Source of the DNA: Gordonia sediminis | Lineage (GTDB): Bacteria; Actinomycetota; Actinomycetes; Mycobacteriales; Mycobacteriaceae | NCBI GenBank assembly: GCA_004193205.1 | Contig: RZUM01000010.1 | Location: forward strand, 62,001 to 126,000 | Direction of reading: 5' to 3' | Length of the DNA stretch: 64,000 nt | In this document: positions 10,819-23,081 of the stretch, in pieces | Layout: the number at the start of each line of letters is the position of its first letter | Position numbering within the stretch: position 1 is the first letter of the stretch | Program-made: the position numbers and the translations under genes | The notes under the pieces: model-generated | The model's database searches: none | What the model saw: only the letters and a program-made list of their open reading frames with translations | What the model was told of the DNA's origin: nothing

Positions 10819-10834
10819 ATATGTTGAGGCATAT
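10819..10834 (+). promoter_or_regulatory. vapB -10 box overlapped by a palindromic operator candidate
   Basis: TATGTT at 10820-10825 lies 7 nt before the vapB ATG and fits a leaderless -10. It sits inside the inverted repeat ATATG-TTGAGG-CATAT (10819-10834), whose right arm runs into the start codon. Ribbon-helix-helix antitoxins usually autoregulate by binding such palindromes over their own promoter, so this is a plausible VapB site. Confidence 0.4.
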
Positions 10835-11102
10835 GAGGACCACCGTGATTCTCCCCGACGCGCTCTATGAGCAGGTGAAGCGCGCGGCGCGGGAGGCCGA
10901 CCAGACTGTCACGTCACTGATGGAGGACGCGTTGCGGAGAGAACTCGACAGGCGCGCCACAGCCGGCCGCCACCCGGTGCGTGTGACGCTGCCTCCTCCC
11001 TACACCGGGCGCGGCGGTATACGTGCGGACCTCGACATCGCGCATGGCCAAGCGGTCCTCGAGGCCATGGAGGAAGGGCTACCGATCGAGAAGCGTCGCT
11101 GA
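10833..11102 (+). CDS. vapB: VapB-type ribbon-helix-helix antitoxin
   Basis: The 89-residue product starts with [19 protein letters not shown], the short beta strand plus two helices of a ribbon-helix-helix DNA-binding domain (about 1-45), followed by a tail that would bind the toxin. Start ATG 10833 is preferred over ATG 10821, which lies inside the promoter-like TATGTT. The toxin gene begins one base after the stop, the standard antitoxin-first order. The pair is on the plus strand between two minus-strand fumarase genes. Confidence 0.85.
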   Translation: MRTTVILPDALYEQVKRAAREADQTVTSLMEDALRRELDRRATAGRHPVRVTLPPPYTGRGGIRADLDIAHGQAVLEAMEEGLPIEKRR

Positions 11103-11103
11103 C

Positions 11104-11532
11104 GTGTTGATGCCGGATGTGAACATCCTTGTCGGCGCGTCTCGTGGCGAGGACCCGCGACATGCGCAGTTGTATTCATGGCTCGACTCGGTGCTCGGTC
11201 ACGACGAGCCACTCGCACTCACCCCGGCGGTGGTATCCGGCTACGTCAGGGTAGTGACGAATACGCGCATCTTCGCCGACCCGACCCCGCTGCCGAGAGC
11301 CCTCGGTCACATCGAGGCCTTGCGCGAGAACCCGTCTGTACTCGATGTTGCGCCAGGGCACCGGCACTGGGCGATCTTCGGCGCGCTGTGCCGGGAGTCC
11401 GATGCGCGGGGAAACCTCGTCGCCGACGCCCACCACGCCGCGACCGCGATCGAGCACGGAGCAACCTGGGTCACCCTCGACCGCGATTACGCGCGATTCG
11501 GCCGACTCACCTGGCGGCTCCCCGAGACATGA
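11104..11532 (+). CDS. vapC: VapC-type PIN-domain ribonuclease toxin
   Basis: VapC toxins are Mg-dependent RNases that cut tRNA or rRNA and stop growth when free of VapB. The 142-residue product shows PIN acidic residues in PDVNILV (Asp5), VADAHHAA (Asp108) and TLDRDYARF (Asp126, Asp128), the last block being typical of a VapC subfamily. GTG 11104 or ATG 11110 may be the start; the first leaves a 1-nt gap to vapB. The product ends 10 bp before the stop of the convergent class I fumarase gene. Confidence 0.85.
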   Translation: MLMPDVNILVGASRGEDPRHAQLYSWLDSVLGHDEPLALTPAVVSGYVRVVTNTRIFADPTPLPRALGHIEALRENPSVLDVAPGHRHWAIFGALCRESDARGNLVADAHHAATAIEHGATWVTLDRDYARFGRLTWRLPET

Positions 11533-11542
11533 TGCCGCGAGT

Positions 11543-13243
<1,701 letters not shown>

Positions 13244-13341
13244 CCCGCGATCGTATCGCGGCCGGTCTATGTGACCCCGCTCACCCATGCGGCCCCCACC
13301 GTGCGGGCGCACAGTGGGGGCCGAGGTCGGACTGGACGGGA

Positions 13342-14334
13342 CTAGACGTCGAGGCGTGCGTATTCGCGGAGCTTCTCCACGCGGTGGACGGCCTCGATCC
13401 GGCGGACCGTGCCCGACTTGGACCGCATCACCAGCGACCGGGTGGTGGCGCCATTGGGTCGGTAGGTGACGCCGCGCAGCATGTCACCGTTGGTCACACC
13501 GGTGGCGCAGAAGAACGAGTTCTCCCCGCTGACCAGGTCGTCGTTGGTCAGGACCCGGCTGAGGTCGTGGCCGGCGTCGATGGCCTTCTGCCGCTCCTCG
13601 TCGTTGCGCGGCCACAGCTTGCCCTGGATCTCACCGCCCATGCATTTCATGGCGACGGCGCTGATGATGCCCTCCGGCGTGCCGCCGATACCCATCAGGA
13701 TGTCCACCGAGCTGTAGTCGCCGGCGGCGGCGATCGATCCGGCCACGTCACCGTCGGAGATGAGGCGGATCTTCGCGCCGGCCTTACGGATGTCGGCGAT
13801 GAGGTCGGCGTGACGCGGACGGTCGAGCACGACGACCGTCAGGTCGGCGATGTCGATGCCCTTGGCCTTGGCGACGGAGTTGATGTTCCATTCCACCGAC
13901 TCCTCGATGTTGATCGCACCCTTGGCCTCCGGGCCGACCGCGATCTTGTCCATGTAGAAGACGGCACTCGGGTCGTACATCGAGCCGCGCTCGCTGACCG
14001 CGATCACTGCGATCGAGTTGGGGCGGCCCTCGGCCATCAGGGTGGTTCCGTCGATCGGGTCGACGGCGACATCGACTTCGGGGCCGAGGCCGTTGCCGAC
14101 ATGCTCACCGTTGAACAGCATCGGCGCCTCGTCCTTTTCGCCCTCGCCGATGACCACGACGCCGCGCATGGCGACGGTGGAGAGGAGTTCGCGCATCGCG
14201 TCGACCGCGGCGCCGTCGCCGCCCTTCTTGTCGCCGCGGCCCACCCAACGACCGGCCGCGAGGGCCGCCGCTTCGGTGACCCGCACCAACTCCATGGCGA
14301 GGTTGCGATCGGGGGCCTGTGGGGAAGGTGACAT
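13342..14334 (-). CDS. glpX: Fructose-1,6-bisphosphatase class II
   Basis: GlpX hydrolyses fructose-1,6-bisphosphate to fructose-6-phosphate in gluconeogenesis. The 330-residue product has the lithium-sensitive phosphatase motif VDPIDGTT, the upstream [13 protein letters not shown] and the [12 protein letters not shown] block typical of GlpX. The start at 14334 is preceded by GAGGAG on the coding strand; longer frames run into the divergent gene's promoter. Corresponds to Rv1099c. Confidence 0.93.
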   Translation of the reverse strand: MSPSPQAPDRNLAMELVRVTEAAALAAGRWVGRGDKKGGDGAAVDAMRELLSTVAMRGVVVIGEGEKDEAPMLFNGEHVGNGLGPEVDVAVDPIDGTTLMAEGRPNSIAVIAVSERGSMYDPSAVFYMDKIAVGPEAKGAINIEESVEWNINSVAKAKGIDIADLTVVVLDRPRHADLIADIRKAGAKIRLISDGDVAGSIAAAGDYSSVDILMGIGGTPEGIISAVAMKCMGGEIQGKLWPRNDEERQKAIDAGHDLSRVLTNDDLVSGENSFFCATGVTNGDMLRGVTYRPNGATTRSLVMRSKSGTVRRIEAVHRVEKLREYARLDV

Positions 14335-14439
14335 TTCGAACTCCTCGGCGTGGCAGCGGTGGCAAAACGGCGGGTAGCTCTCATCCTTGCATGTCACGCC
14401 GAATACCGGATCGGCCACCCCGACTGCAATACTGGCCGC

Positions 14440-14997
14440 ATGGCCGCCAAACCACGCATCCTGCACAGCAGCAAGGACATGATCTGGTCACTTGTCCCAC
14501 TGCTGGTCATCTGCGCGGTGGTCGCGATCGCCTCGGGTAACTGTTCGGTGGGATTGACCGGTCAGGCCTCCGATGACCGCACCGCGGCTTTCGACGTCGA
14601 GCACGCTCTCGCCGCCGACGCCGCCGTGATGGCGTTCCCGATCCGACGCCCGGTCACGCCGGACGGTTGGAAGGCGAACTCCGGGTCGACGCAGGAGGTG
14701 GGCGGCACCAGGGTCAGCAACGTCGGGTGGATCACCGACAAGGGCGCCTATATCCAGCTGAGCCAGACCGACGCCGCCGAGGAGGACCTGGTGGTGCACC
14801 TCGGCGGGCTCGATGCCCTCGGCGACGGCACGCGACAGGTCGCCGGGCAGGAGTGGGTCGTGTACACCACGGACGACGACAAGAAGTTCTGGATCGCCGA
14901 CCTCGGCGACGTCCGCGTCGCAATCCTCTCGCGGGGCCCGGACGAGGACATGGAGCGACTGGCCACCGCCGTCCTCGCACAACCCCCGCTCACCTGA
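14440..14997 (+). CDS. DUF4245 membrane-anchored protein
   Basis: The 185-residue product has one N-terminal hydrophobic segment (about residues 13-31, [18 protein letters not shown]) and an outside domain with [14 protein letters not shown] and [15 protein letters not shown], as in the actinobacterial DUF4245 family (position of Rv1100). The function is unknown. The ATG follows AATACT by 6 nt. It is divergent from glpX, with about 105 bp between the starts. Confidence 0.85.
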   Translation: MAAKPRILHSSKDMIWSLVPLLVICAVVAIASGNCSVGLTGQASDDRTAAFDVEHALAADAAVMAFPIRRPVTPDGWKANSGSTQEVGGTRVSNVGWITDKGAYIQLSQTDAAEEDLVVHLGGLDALGDGTRQVAGQEWVVYTTDDDKKFWIADLGDVRVAILSRGPDEDMERLATAVLAQPPLT

Positions 14998-15090
14998 CGC
15001 CGCGCACTCTCGGTTCGTCCACCGGAAGTCCGATCGTTCCCCTCCGGCAAACGCGGGATGGCCCGGCTTGCGGGGACGAACCGATACGCC

Positions 15091-15324
15091 CTAGTCGTCG
15101 TCGTGGTCGGACAGCGCGGCTTCGATGCGTTGCCGGGCGCCGGCGAGGTGCTCCTCGCAGCGTCTGGCCAGGGCCTCGCCGCGTTCCCACAGCGCCAGCG
15201 ATGCATCGAGGTCGAGCCCGCCGTGTTCGAGGGTGGTCACCACCTCGACGAGTTCGTCGCGGGCCTGCTCATAGCCGAGTTCGGCAACGGGCACCGAGTC
15301 CGGTTGTGCGCCATCTGCGCTCAC
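15091..15324 (-). CDS. xseB: Exodeoxyribonuclease VII small subunit
   Basis: XseB (77 residues) is the small subunit of ExoVII, which degrades single-stranded DNA from both ends. The sequence has the family core [39 protein letters not shown], i.e. two helices with the ..LWERGEAL.. signature. The GTG start overlaps the xseA stop in a GTGA quadruplet (15321-15324), indicating translational coupling. Confidence 0.93.
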   Translation of the reverse strand: MSADGAQPDSVPVAELGYEQARDELVEVVTTLEHGGLDLDASLALWERGEALARRCEEHLAGARQRIEAALSDHDDD

Positions 15325-16559
15325 GTGTCGTCTCCTCCCGTCACCTCGGCGGTCGATGCGCCGTCGGCCACCCGGATACGTAGTCGGGCGCCGGCGGGCA
15401 TCTGGTCGACCGTGCTCACCACATGTGGGCGATCGGTGTCGACGCGTTGCACGACCGCGTAGCCGCGCGCCAACGTCTGCGCAGGCCCCAGTGTGGACAA
15501 CCGTGCCGACAGATGTTCGCGACGACGCTCCTCGGCGTCGACGTGTCGGCGGATGTCGCGGCGGATGTCGGTGCGCATGCGCTCGATCCGTTCGGTGTGG
15601 GCATCGATCATTGTCAACGGTCTGGCCAGGACCGGGCGGGCACGCAGACCGTCGAGTACGTGCGTCTCCCGGCGCACCCAGTTGCGCAGGGCGTGCGCGC
15701 TGCGGCGCCGCAGCTCGGTGATCCCGGCGAGTTCGGCGGCCACATCCGGGACGACGCGTTTGGCGGCGTCGGTCGGGGTGGCCGCGCGCAGGTCGGCCAC
15801 CAGGTCGAGCAGCGGGGTGTCGGGCTCGTGTCCGATGGCGCTGATGATCGGCGTCGTGCAGAGCGCGACCGCGCGTAGGAGCGCCTCGTCGGAGAAAGGC
15901 AGTAGATCTTCGACGCTGCCGCCGCCCCGCGCGATGATGATCACCTCGACCTCCGGGTGGGCGTCGAGTGCCGACAGGTGTCCCAGGATCCGGGGGACGG
16001 CTGTCGGCCCCTGCACCGGCGCGTCGCGCACCTCGAAACGCACCGCCGGCCACCGGGCCGAGGCCACCGCCATCACGTCGCGTTGCGCTGCGCTGGCACG
16101 GCCGGAGATGAGTCCGATCGCTTTGGGCAGGAAGGGGAGCGGGCGCTTGAGCCGGTGGTCGAACAATCCCTCGGCGGCCAGGAGTTGGCGGAGTCGTTCG
16201 ATCCGCAGCAGCAGTTCGCCGACACCGACGGGGCGGATGTCGCTGACCCGCAGCGAGATGGTGCCGCGCCCGGTGTAGTAGTCGGGCCTGCCGAGCACCA
16301 CGACGTGGCTGCCCTCGGTGAGTGGCACCTCCGCGCGGTGAAGTAGATCCGGGCTGCACGTCACCGAGATGGAGATGTCGGCGGCAGGGTCGCGCAGCGT
16401 CAGGAAGGCGACGCGGGTCCCGGGCCGCCGGTTGAGCTGGGTGACCTGTCCCTCGACCCAGATCTGTCCCAACCGGTGGACCCAGTCGGCGATCTTGGTG
16501 TTGACCGTCCGGACCGGCCACGGGTTCTCGGCCGAGTTCGGCGACGCTTCGGCCGTCAC
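15321..16559 (-). CDS. xseA: Exodeoxyribonuclease VII large subunit
   Basis: XseA (412 residues) is the catalytic subunit of ExoVII. It begins with an OB-fold ([20 protein letters not shown]) and continues with the XseA core, including [42 protein letters not shown] and [10 protein letters not shown], all conserved in the family. The GTG start at 16559 overlaps the stop of the upstream gene by GTGA, and its own stop overlaps xseB in the same way, so the three genes form a tightly coupled operon (Rv1109c-Rv1108c-Rv1107c order). Confidence 0.95.
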   Translation of the reverse strand: MTAEASPNSAENPWPVRTVNTKIADWVHRLGQIWVEGQVTQLNRRPGTRVAFLTLRDPAADISISVTCSPDLLHRAEVPLTEGSHVVVLGRPDYYTGRGTISLRVSDIRPVGVGELLLRIERLRQLLAAEGLFDHRLKRPLPFLPKAIGLISGRASAAQRDVMAVASARWPAVRFEVRDAPVQGPTAVPRILGHLSALDAHPEVEVIIIARGGGSVEDLLPFSDEALLRAVALCTTPIISAIGHEPDTPLLDLVADLRAATPTDAAKRVVPDVAAELAGITELRRRSAHALRNWVRRETHVLDGLRARPVLARPLTMIDAHTERIERMRTDIRRDIRRHVDAEERRREHLSARLSTLGPAQTLARGYAVVQRVDTDRPHVVSTVDQMPAGARLRIRVADGASTAEVTGGDDT

Positions 16560-17263
16560 GTGGTGGGTTGCCGCTTGCTGTTCTGTGAGGCGATGCGGTT
16601 GTCGATCATCGTCAGGAACGGTGCCCGGGCCTTCGTCGACTTCTCGTAGGCCGCCAGCTGCTCGAGTGCGTCGAGCCCGACGGTGCGCAACTTGGCGCGC
16701 AGCTGGGCGAGGGTCAGGGTGTCGTAGTCGAGTTCCTCGACGATCTCGGGAACCGCGCCGTTCCCGGTGGAATCGCCTTTGCCCTGGGCCGGGGCGCCGT
16801 CAGCGGCGACGAGGTCCTCCGGGGGAGAGCTGTAGAGGGCGAACCGACCCGAGGCCGCGTCCGGGGCAGAGGGCTCGGCCGTGTCCGAGGGCTTCGATGC
16901 TGCGGCCGGCTTCGGCTTGGCGGCCGGCTTCGGCGCGGGCGTGACCGCCTTCGGTGCGATGAAGGCCGGTTTGGTCCGACTCTCGATCGGGGTGCGGTCG
17001 GCCTCGGCGTCGAGGGTGTCGTCCTCGTCGAAGTGGGCCCACGACGGCTGCTCGGAGGGCTTGTCGAACAGCGACTCCAGGACCAGGTCCCCCTTGATGG
17101 CGAGTTCGGCGATGTTCTGCTGAAGCCGCATGCCCGCCTGCAGGGTCTGGCTCACCGCTGTCATGGGCAGGGTGATCACCAGCGCGGGGAGCTTGCGGGT
17201 CTCCTCGATCGCGGTGACGACGAGGCCTGCGGCGACACGGGCCGGGTAAGGTGCGCGAACCAT
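16556..17263 (-). CDS. Rv1109c-like protein, lipid-droplet-associated family
   Basis: The 235-residue product has an N-terminal amphipathic/hydrophobic part (residues 1-60, [18 protein letters not shown]...[28 protein letters not shown]), a long Ala/Pro/Lys low-complexity linker (about 105-150, [17 protein letters not shown]), and a C-terminal helical segment [40 protein letters not shown] resembling a SAP-like or helix-hairpin fold. Homologues next to xseA are named lipid-droplet-associated proteins; the name is recalled and not provable from sequence. It leads the xseA-xseB operon and diverges from ispH. Confidence 0.75.
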   Translation of the reverse strand: MVRAPYPARVAAGLVVTAIEETRKLPALVITLPMTAVSQTLQAGMRLQQNIAELAIKGDLVLESLFDKPSEQPSWAHFDEDDTLDAEADRTPIESRTKPAFIAPKAVTPAPKPAAKPKPAAASKPSDTAEPSAPDAASGRFALYSSPPEDLVAADGAPAQGKGDSTGNGAVPEIVEELDYDTLTLAQLRAKLRTVGLDALEQLAAYEKSTKARAPFLTMIDNRIASQNSKRQPTT

Positions 17264-17340
17264 GACCACACTCTGCCATCCGCGGTTGTGGCATTCCAGC
17301 CCGACCTCCCGACACACCGCGACCCCGTACCCTGGAGAAC

Positions 17341-18294
17341 ATGGGTGATCGCAAACGTGTCCTGTTGGCCGAACCGCGAGGGTATTGCGCCGGGGTGGAC
17401 CGTGCCGTGGAGACGGTGGAGCGTGCGCTCGACAAACATGGTGCCCCCGTCTACGTCCGCAAGGAGATCGTGCACAACCGGCATGTCGTCGACACGCTGT
17501 CGGAGCGGGGCGCGGTGTTCGTCAACGAGACCGACGAGGTGCCCGAGGGGGCGATCGTGGTGTTCTCGGCGCACGGCGTGTCCCCCGCAGTGCACCGCAC
17601 CGCCGCCGAGCGGAGCCTGAAGACGATCGATGCGACCTGCCCGCTGGTGACCAAGGTGCATCAGGAGGCGAAGCGGTTCGCCCGCGACGACTACGACATC
17701 CTCCTGATCGGCCACGAGGGCCACGAGGAGGTCGAGGGTACGGCCGGGGAGGCGCCCGAACACATCCAGCTCGTCGACGGCCCGGATCATGTCGACGACG
17801 TGGTCGTCCGTGACGAATCGAAGGTCATCTGGCTGTCGCAGACCACGCTGTCGGTCGACGAGACGATGGAGACGGTCAAACGGCTGCGCGAGAGGTTCCC
17901 GCTGCTGGCCGATCCGCCCAGCGACGACATCTGCTACGCCACCCAGAACCGACAGGTCGCAGTGAAGGCGATGGCCCCGCAGTGCGACCTGGTGATCGTC
18001 GTCGGGTCACAGAATTCGTCGAACTCCCAGCGTCTCGTCGAGGTGGCGCTGCAAAACGGGGCGTCGGCTTCCTACCTGGTGGACTATGCGCGCGACATCG
18101 ACCCGGCCTGGCTGGACGGGGTGTCGGCGGTCGGCGTGACGTCGGGGGCGTCGGTGCCGGAGGTGCTCGTGCGCGGGGTGCTCGACTTCCTCGCCGAGTA
18201 CGGGTACGAAGACGTGGAGACCGTCAGCACCGCCAACGAGACGCTCACCTTCGCGTTGCCGCGGGAACTGCGGCCGGCGCGGACCGCGAAGTAG
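17341..18294 (+). CDS. ispH: 4-hydroxy-3-methylbut-2-enyl diphosphate reductase
   Basis: IspH (LytB) makes isopentenyl and dimethylallyl diphosphate in the last step of the MEP pathway, using a [4Fe-4S] cluster. The 317-residue product has the three cluster cysteines at about 16 ([10 protein letters not shown]), 100 ([11 protein letters not shown]) and 198 ([11 protein letters not shown]), and substrate histidines in [16 protein letters not shown] and GHEGHEE. ATG 17341 follows TACCCT (17328-17333) by 7 nt with a GGAG between them, so it may be leaderless or led. Corresponds to Rv1110. Confidence 0.95.
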   Translation: MGDRKRVLLAEPRGYCAGVDRAVETVERALDKHGAPVYVRKEIVHNRHVVDTLSERGAVFVNETDEVPEGAIVVFSAHGVSPAVHRTAAERSLKTIDATCPLVTKVHQEAKRFARDDYDILLIGHEGHEEVEGTAGEAPEHIQLVDGPDHVDDVVVRDESKVIWLSQTTLSVDETMETVKRLRERFPLLADPPSDDICYATQNRQVAVKAMAPQCDLVIVVGSQNSSNSQRLVEVALQNGASASYLVDYARDIDPAWLDGVSAVGVTSGASVPEVLVRGVLDFLAEYGYEDVETVSTANETLTFALPRELRPARTAK

Positions 18295-18387
18295 TCGGCG
18301 GTTGCAGCCGGGTCGTGGTGAGGTGATCGCACGCACCCGACCAATGGAAATGAACCGGGTCGCCCATCTCGCCATCAGGTGTGATCG

Positions 18388-19692
18388 ATGATGTCCGCTC
18401 GGCAACCGCCGCTGGTCGTCGACCTGGCCTACGGCCCGGTGCGACTGTCGGACGGACGTCAGGCCGATGCCACCGAACTGCTCAACGCGGTCGATGCGGC
18501 CACCGTCGGTGTCGGCGGTGCCGCCCACCCACCCCGGCAGGCGTGGCAGATCCTGTGGCGGGATCTGCGGCTGCCGGACCCGGGTCCCGACGGTGCACTG
18601 CCGATCGTGATCGGGTATCCGAGCACCTGGGGCCGAAACCGGTTGTCGGAGTTGGCCCGCTCGAGCGCCGACCTCACCGCGCCGGTGAGCCTCGTACCCC
18701 GCGCCGTGCTGATCGCGCGCAGCCACTGTGACGTGTCGATGCGACGGTGTGCGGTCATCGAGACCACCCATGTCCCGGTCGTTGTGGCGGACCCGGCTCG
18801 TCCGCACCGGTTGTTGTGGGATGTGACGCTGCTGCGTCGGTCGTCGGCGGGATGGGAGGTCGACGGCTCAGATGTCCTCGAACCCGACGTCGACGACGTC
18901 GCGGCACGTACCGAGGCGATCATCGACGACTCCGTCGAGGCGGTCTTCGTCGACGGCGCCGATCCCGATCACGTGGCGCGGGCGGTGGAAGTCGTCGCGG
19001 CACATGCGGTCGCCGGTCGGATCGTCCCGGTCGATCGCGACATGATCCGCCGGTACGGCTGGCGCACGGGCCGCGAGCAGGGACGCGCCGAGCAGATGCC
19101 CATCGGGGGCCTGTCGGAGCGCGAGCCGGCGGTGGGCCGTCGCCCGCGGACCCGGTGGATCGCGGCGGCCGGTGTGCTCGCCATCGTGGTGGCGACCGGG
19201 GCCGCCGCTGTCGGATTCATCCAGCACGGTCGCGACGACCCGCCGCCCGAGCAGACGGTGGTCCTCGGGCGCGTCGAGGTCGCGGTGCCCGGTGACTGGC
19301 GGCGCAGCGACCTGGACCCGCCCGCCGACCAGGAAACCGACAGTGCGTCGCGGACCGTCTTCGCCGACCCCGACGACGGGCGCCGCATCCTGGTGGTGCA
19401 GAGCGAGGTCCGTTCCGACTCCACACTCGAATCGGTGGCCACCAGCCTCGGTAACCGCATCGCCCAGCGCGGCGACGACGTGGTGAGCGAGTTCTCGCCG
19501 TCCACGCGTTTCGCCGGACGCGAGGTGATCGGCTACCGCGAGACGCCGGCATCGGGCAGCGCCATCCGGTGGTACGTGATCGTCGAGGACGGTCTGCAGG
19601 TGTCCATCGGATGCCAGGCGGGTGCGACAGGGGAGTCGGTGGACACCGAATGTGCGCGGGCGGTGTCGTCGGTGCAGATCGGGTCCCGATGA
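18388..19692 (+). CDS. Type VII secretion-associated protein, Rv3446c family
   Basis: This 434-residue protein matches the actinobacterial T7SS-associated family found in ESX-4 loci (Rv3446c position, just before rplM). It has a cytosolic N-terminal domain (about 1-250, with [10 protein letters not shown] and a [14 protein letters not shown] segment), one transmembrane helix ([21 protein letters not shown], about 255-275) and an outside C-terminal domain ([14 protein letters not shown]...RILVVQSEV). No eccC4, eccD4, mycP4, esxT or esxU lies beside it here, so it is an orphan at this locus. How it contributes to secretion is not known. Confidence 0.8.
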   Translation: MMSARQPPLVVDLAYGPVRLSDGRQADATELLNAVDAATVGVGGAAHPPRQAWQILWRDLRLPDPGPDGALPIVIGYPSTWGRNRLSELARSSADLTAPVSLVPRAVLIARSHCDVSMRRCAVIETTHVPVVVADPARPHRLLWDVTLLRRSSAGWEVDGSDVLEPDVDDVAARTEAIIDDSVEAVFVDGADPDHVARAVEVVAAHAVAGRIVPVDRDMIRRYGWRTGREQGRAEQMPIGGLSEREPAVGRRPRTRWIAAAGVLAIVVATGAAAVGFIQHGRDDPPPEQTVVLGRVEVAVPGDWRRSDLDPPADQETDSASRTVFADPDDGRRILVVQSEVRSDSTLESVATSLGNRIAQRGDDVVSEFSPSTRFAGREVIGYRETPASGSAIRWYVIVEDGLQVSIGCQAGATGESVDTECARAVSSVQIGSR

Positions 19693-19699
19693 CGGCGTT

Positions 19700-19729
19700 T
19701 TGACCCTGACCAGCGCACTCGCGTACTCT
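19700..19729 (+). promoter_or_regulatory. Promoter of the rplM-rpsI operon
   Basis: TTGACC (19700-19705) and TACTCT (19724-19729) are separated by 18 bp and lie about 135 bp before the rplM GTG, a normal sigma-70-type arrangement. The 130-nt leader contains a candidate stem (for example CCAGCG/CGCTGG around 19710-19740) and could carry ribosomal-protein feedback, but no specific leader motif was recognised. Confidence 0.5.
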
Positions 19730-19864
19730 GGATCGCTGGTGCGTGGCATCCCTGGTCGGCGTGATCGGACAGGGGTAGCCGAGGCCCGGGTCCCCACTGG
19801 TCGCCGGGAACACCTCTGCCGTCGCACCCGACCAGCACCCACATCGACAGAGTTGAGGACAACT

Positions 19865-20308
19865 GTGCCTACCTACACCCCGAAGGCCGGTGACATCACA
19901 CGCACGTGGCATGTCATCGACGCCACCGACGTGGTGCTCGGCCGGCTGGCCGTGCAGAGCGCGAACCTGCTCCGCGGCAAGCACAAGCCGACCTATGCAC
20001 CTCACATCGATGGTGGCGACTTCGTCATCATCATCAACGCCGACAAGGTTGCTCTGACCAGCAACAAGGCCGAGCGCAAGCTGAACTACCGCCACTCCGG
20101 GCGTCCGGGTGGGCTCAAGGTCCAGACCACTGCCGAGCTCCTCGACAGCCACCCCGAGCGCGTGGTCGAGAAGGCCATCAAGGGCATGCTGCCCCACACC
20201 AAGCTGGGCAACGCCATGGCGTCGAAGCTGAAGGTCTACGCCGGCCCGACCCATCCCCACGAGGCCCAGCGCCCCGTGCCCTTCGAGATCAAGCAGGTGG
20301 CCCAGTGA
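19865..20308 (+). CDS. rplM: 50S ribosomal protein L13 (uL13)
   Basis: L13 is an early-assembling protein of the large subunit. The 147-residue product has [15 protein letters not shown], the RGKHKP segment and the [11 protein letters not shown] block of the family. The GTG start gives the typical length; the frame extends upstream through the leader without similarity. Its stop overlaps the rpsI start by GTGA. Confidence 0.96.
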   Translation: MPTYTPKAGDITRTWHVIDATDVVLGRLAVQSANLLRGKHKPTYAPHIDGGDFVIIINADKVALTSNKAERKLNYRHSGRPGGLKVQTTAELLDSHPERVVEKAIKGMLPHTKLGNAMASKLKVYAGPTHPHEAQRPVPFEIKQVAQ

Positions 20309-20859
20309 GCAACGAGAACATCAACGAGGCCGTCGAGATCGAGGCCGCTGAGGAAGCCGTGATCGAGGCCGTCGAGGACGCCGCGATCGAGTCCGTCGAG
20401 CAGGCAGCCGACGACTACGACACCGACGTCGCCCCCGTCGCGGACGACGAGGTACGTGTCCCGGTCGTCATCGACCGTCCGATCCAGACCGTCGGCCGCC
20501 GCAAGGAGGCTGTCGTGAGGGTGCGTCTCGTGCCCGGCACCGGACAGTTCAACCTCAACGGCCGGACCCTCGAGGACTACTTCCCGAACAAGGTGCACCA
20601 GCAGCTGATCAAGGCCCCGCTGGTCACCGTGGAGCGCACCGAGTCGTTCGACATCTTCGCCAAGCTCGTCGGCGGTGGCCCCTCGGGCCAGGCCGGTGCG
20701 CTGCGGCTGGGCATTGCCCGCGCCCTGATCGAGGTCACCCCGGAGGATCGCCCGGCTCTGAAGAAGGCCGGCTTCCTCACGCGTGACCCGCGTGCGGTGG
20801 AGCGCAAGAAGTACGGGCTCAAGAAGGCCCGCAAGGCGTCGCAGTACTCCAAGCGCTGA
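20305..20859 (+). CDS. rpsI: 30S ribosomal protein S9 (uS9) with long acidic N-terminal extension
   Basis: S9 contacts tRNA in the P site through its basic C-terminal tail, here ending SQYSKR. The core begins at [17 protein letters not shown] (about residue 69). In front lies a Glu/Ala/Asp-rich extension of about 65 residues ([18 protein letters not shown]...), longer than in E. coli (130 residues in total) or M. tuberculosis (about 151). The GTG start overlaps the rplM stop, and coupling makes this start likely. The extension is presumably disordered. Confidence 0.95.
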   Translation: MSNENINEAVEIEAAEEAVIEAVEDAAIESVEQAADDYDTDVAPVADDEVRVPVVIDRPIQTVGRRKEAVVRVRLVPGTGQFNLNGRTLEDYFPNKVHQQLIKAPLVTVERTESFDIFAKLVGGGPSGQAGALRLGIARALIEVTPEDRPALKKAGFLTRDPRAVERKKYGLKKARKASQYSKR

Positions 20860-20861
20860 TC

Positions 20862-22205
20862 TTGGCACGCCTTTTCGGAACCGACGGCGTCCGGGGCCTG
20901 GCCAACGACGAGCTCACTCCCGAGCTCGCGTTGCGCCTGGCCTCGGCCGCCGCGGTCGTTTTCGAGGAAGATGCGACCGACCAGACACTGCGCCCACGCG
21001 CCGTCGTCGGTCGCGACCCGCGAGCCTCCGGCGAGATGCTCGAGGCCGCGGTCTGCGCCGGCCTCGCTGCCACGGGTGTTGACGCGATCCGGGTGGGTGT
21101 CATCCCGACGCCCGCGGTCGCGTTCCTGACCGCCGACTACGGCGCCGATTTCGGTGTGATGATCTCGGCGTCGCACAATCCCATGCCCGACAACGGCATC
21201 AAGTTCTTCGGTAGCGGCGGGCACAAGCTCGACGACGCGGTCGAGGACCGCATCGAGGCGGCGATGGACGACGAGTTCGCCCGTCCGATCGGTGCGGCCG
21301 TGGGGCGGGTGCTCGATGCGCCAGATGCCGGTGATCGCTATCGCCGCCATCTCGCGGCCGTCATCGAGCATCCTCTCGACGGACTGACCGTCGTCGTGGA
21401 CTGCGCGCACGGGGCGGCGTCGGAGCTCGCCCCGGCAGCGTACGCGGACGCCGGGGCCACGGTGATCGCGATGCACGCCGAACCCGACGGTCTCAACATC
21501 AACGACGACTGCGGTTCGACCCACATGGACAAACTGCAGGCCGCCGTCCTCGAACATGGCGCCGATCTCGGCCTCGCACACGACGGCGACGCCGACCGCT
21601 GCCTTGCCGTGGATTCGACGGGTCAGGTTGTCGATGGCGACGCCATCATGGCGATCCTCGCCACCGCGCTCAACGCTCGTGGTCGGTTGCGCGACAGCGT
21701 GCTGGTGACCACCGTGATGAGTAACCTCGGGTTGCACATCGCGATGCGCGATGCGGGAATCACCCTGCGCACCACCGCAGTCGGCGACCGATATGTCCTC
21801 GAGGAGCTGCGCCGCGGCGGGTATTCGCTCGGCGGTGAACAGTCCGGCCACATCGTGGTGCCCGGGGCGGGCACCACCGGCGACGGCATCCTCACCGGCC
21901 TGTTGCTCATGGAACAGATGGCGGTGACCGGCAAGCGTCTCGCCGATCTCGCCGACATCATGACGGTGTTGCCACAGGAACTCATCAACGTCCGGGTGGC
22001 CGACAAACATGCCGTCGCGGCGTCGCAGACGGTCAAACAGTCCGTCGCCGATGCCGAGATCGAGCTCGGCGACAACGGGCGGGTATTGCTGCGGCCGTCC
22101 GGGACCGAACAGCTCGTTCGGGTCATGGTGGAGGCGGGGAGCGCCGAGACCGCCCGATCGGTGGCGCGGCGGATCGCCGATGCCGTCGAGGCGGTCGGCG
22201 CGTGA
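20862..22205 (+). CDS. glmM: Phosphoglucosamine mutase
   Basis: GlmM converts glucosamine-6-phosphate to glucosamine-1-phosphate for UDP-GlcNAc and peptidoglycan. The 447-residue product starts [16 protein letters not shown], carries the phosphoserine loop [13 protein letters not shown] (Ser about 104), the metal loop DGDADRC and the sugar loop GGEQSGH. The start is a TTG only 2 nt after the rpsI stop, and its stop overlaps the next gene by GTGA. GlmS, the enzyme before it in the pathway, is encoded 3.5 kb downstream. Confidence 0.95.
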   Translation: MARLFGTDGVRGLANDELTPELALRLASAAAVVFEEDATDQTLRPRAVVGRDPRASGEMLEAAVCAGLAATGVDAIRVGVIPTPAVAFLTADYGADFGVMISASHNPMPDNGIKFFGSGGHKLDDAVEDRIEAAMDDEFARPIGAAVGRVLDAPDAGDRYRRHLAAVIEHPLDGLTVVVDCAHGAASELAPAAYADAGATVIAMHAEPDGLNINDDCGSTHMDKLQAAVLEHGADLGLAHDGDADRCLAVDSTGQVVDGDAIMAILATALNARGRLRDSVLVTTVMSNLGLHIAMRDAGITLRTTAVGDRYVLEELRRGGYSLGGEQSGHIVVPGAGTTGDGILTGLLLMEQMAVTGKRLADLADIMTVLPQELINVRVADKHAVAASQTVKQSVADAEIELGDNGRVLLRPSGTEQLVRVMVEAGSAETARSVARRIADAVEAVGA

Positions 22206-22900
22206 GCACTCCGAAGGCGGTCCTGTTCGACTTCTCCGGAACCCTCTTCCGGTTCGAGGCGCGTGACGAATGGTTCGCCGGGCTGCACGACGAGCACGGC
22301 AACGAACTGCACCTCGACCACCAGGCCGAACTGATCCGACGGATGACCCAGCCGGTCGGACTGCCCGCCGACATCGACGGTGATGATCGGATCGCTTGGG
22401 AGCAAAGGGATCTTGACCCCGCGCAGCATCGTCGTGCCTACCTCGCGATGCTGCGCGTGTCCGGGCTGACCGTGCCCGGACACGCCGAGCAGCTCTACAC
22501 GCGGGTCCTCGATCCGCATTCCTGGCGGATCTTCGCCGACACCGAGGCGGTACTGCGCGGACTGCGGGCGGCCGGAATCCCGGTCGGTGTGGTGAGCAAC
22601 ATCGCGTTCGACCTGCGTGAGGTTCTCGCCCTGCACGGTATCGCCGACCTGGTCGACAGGTACGTCCTGTCCTATGAGGTCGGAGCGATCAAGCCGGACC
22701 CGCGGATCTTCCACGCCGCACTCGATCCGCTCGGGGTCTCTCCTGTCGACGCCCTGATGATCGGCGACAGTGAGCTGGCCGACGGCGGTTCCCGACAACT
22801 CGGCTGCGCATTCGAACTCGTGCACGACGTCGCTCCGGAGGAACGCGCGACCGCGCTTGTCGACGCGGTGGCTGCGCATGGGATCGATCTGCGCGTGTGA
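22202..22900 (+). CDS. HAD-superfamily hydrolase
   Basis: The 232-residue product has HAD motif I LFDFSGTL (nucleophile Asp10), motif II VVSNIAF, motif III around KPDPRIF (Lys) and motif [14 protein letters not shown]. The residue two after the nucleophile is Ser instead of the phosphatases' Asp, more like phosphonatase or dehalogenase types, so the reaction is uncertain. It is translationally coupled to glmM (GTGA overlap). A substrate linked to amino-sugar metabolism is possible but only inferred from context. Confidence 0.85.
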   Translation: MSTPKAVLFDFSGTLFRFEARDEWFAGLHDEHGNELHLDHQAELIRRMTQPVGLPADIDGDDRIAWEQRDLDPAQHRRAYLAMLRVSGLTVPGHAEQLYTRVLDPHSWRIFADTEAVLRGLRAAGIPVGVVSNIAFDLREVLALHGIADLVDRYVLSYEVGAIKPDPRIFHAALDPLGVSPVDALMIGDSELADGGSRQLGCAFELVHDVAPEERATALVDAVAAHGIDLRV

Positions 22901-23081
22901 TCGTCTGAGATCATCGCGTCGTTCACATGTCTGGTTTTAACCTGCTGGGAACCAGTTCGGACTTCATCGCGTCTAAACTTCAACGTCACACTCCCGTGTC
23001 GCGCATCGGCGCGTGAACGGGTCGTCGTCGTAGCGGTGCGGGCGTTCGTCCGAGCGTTTCCGCCGTCGGGGGGAGGGAACT

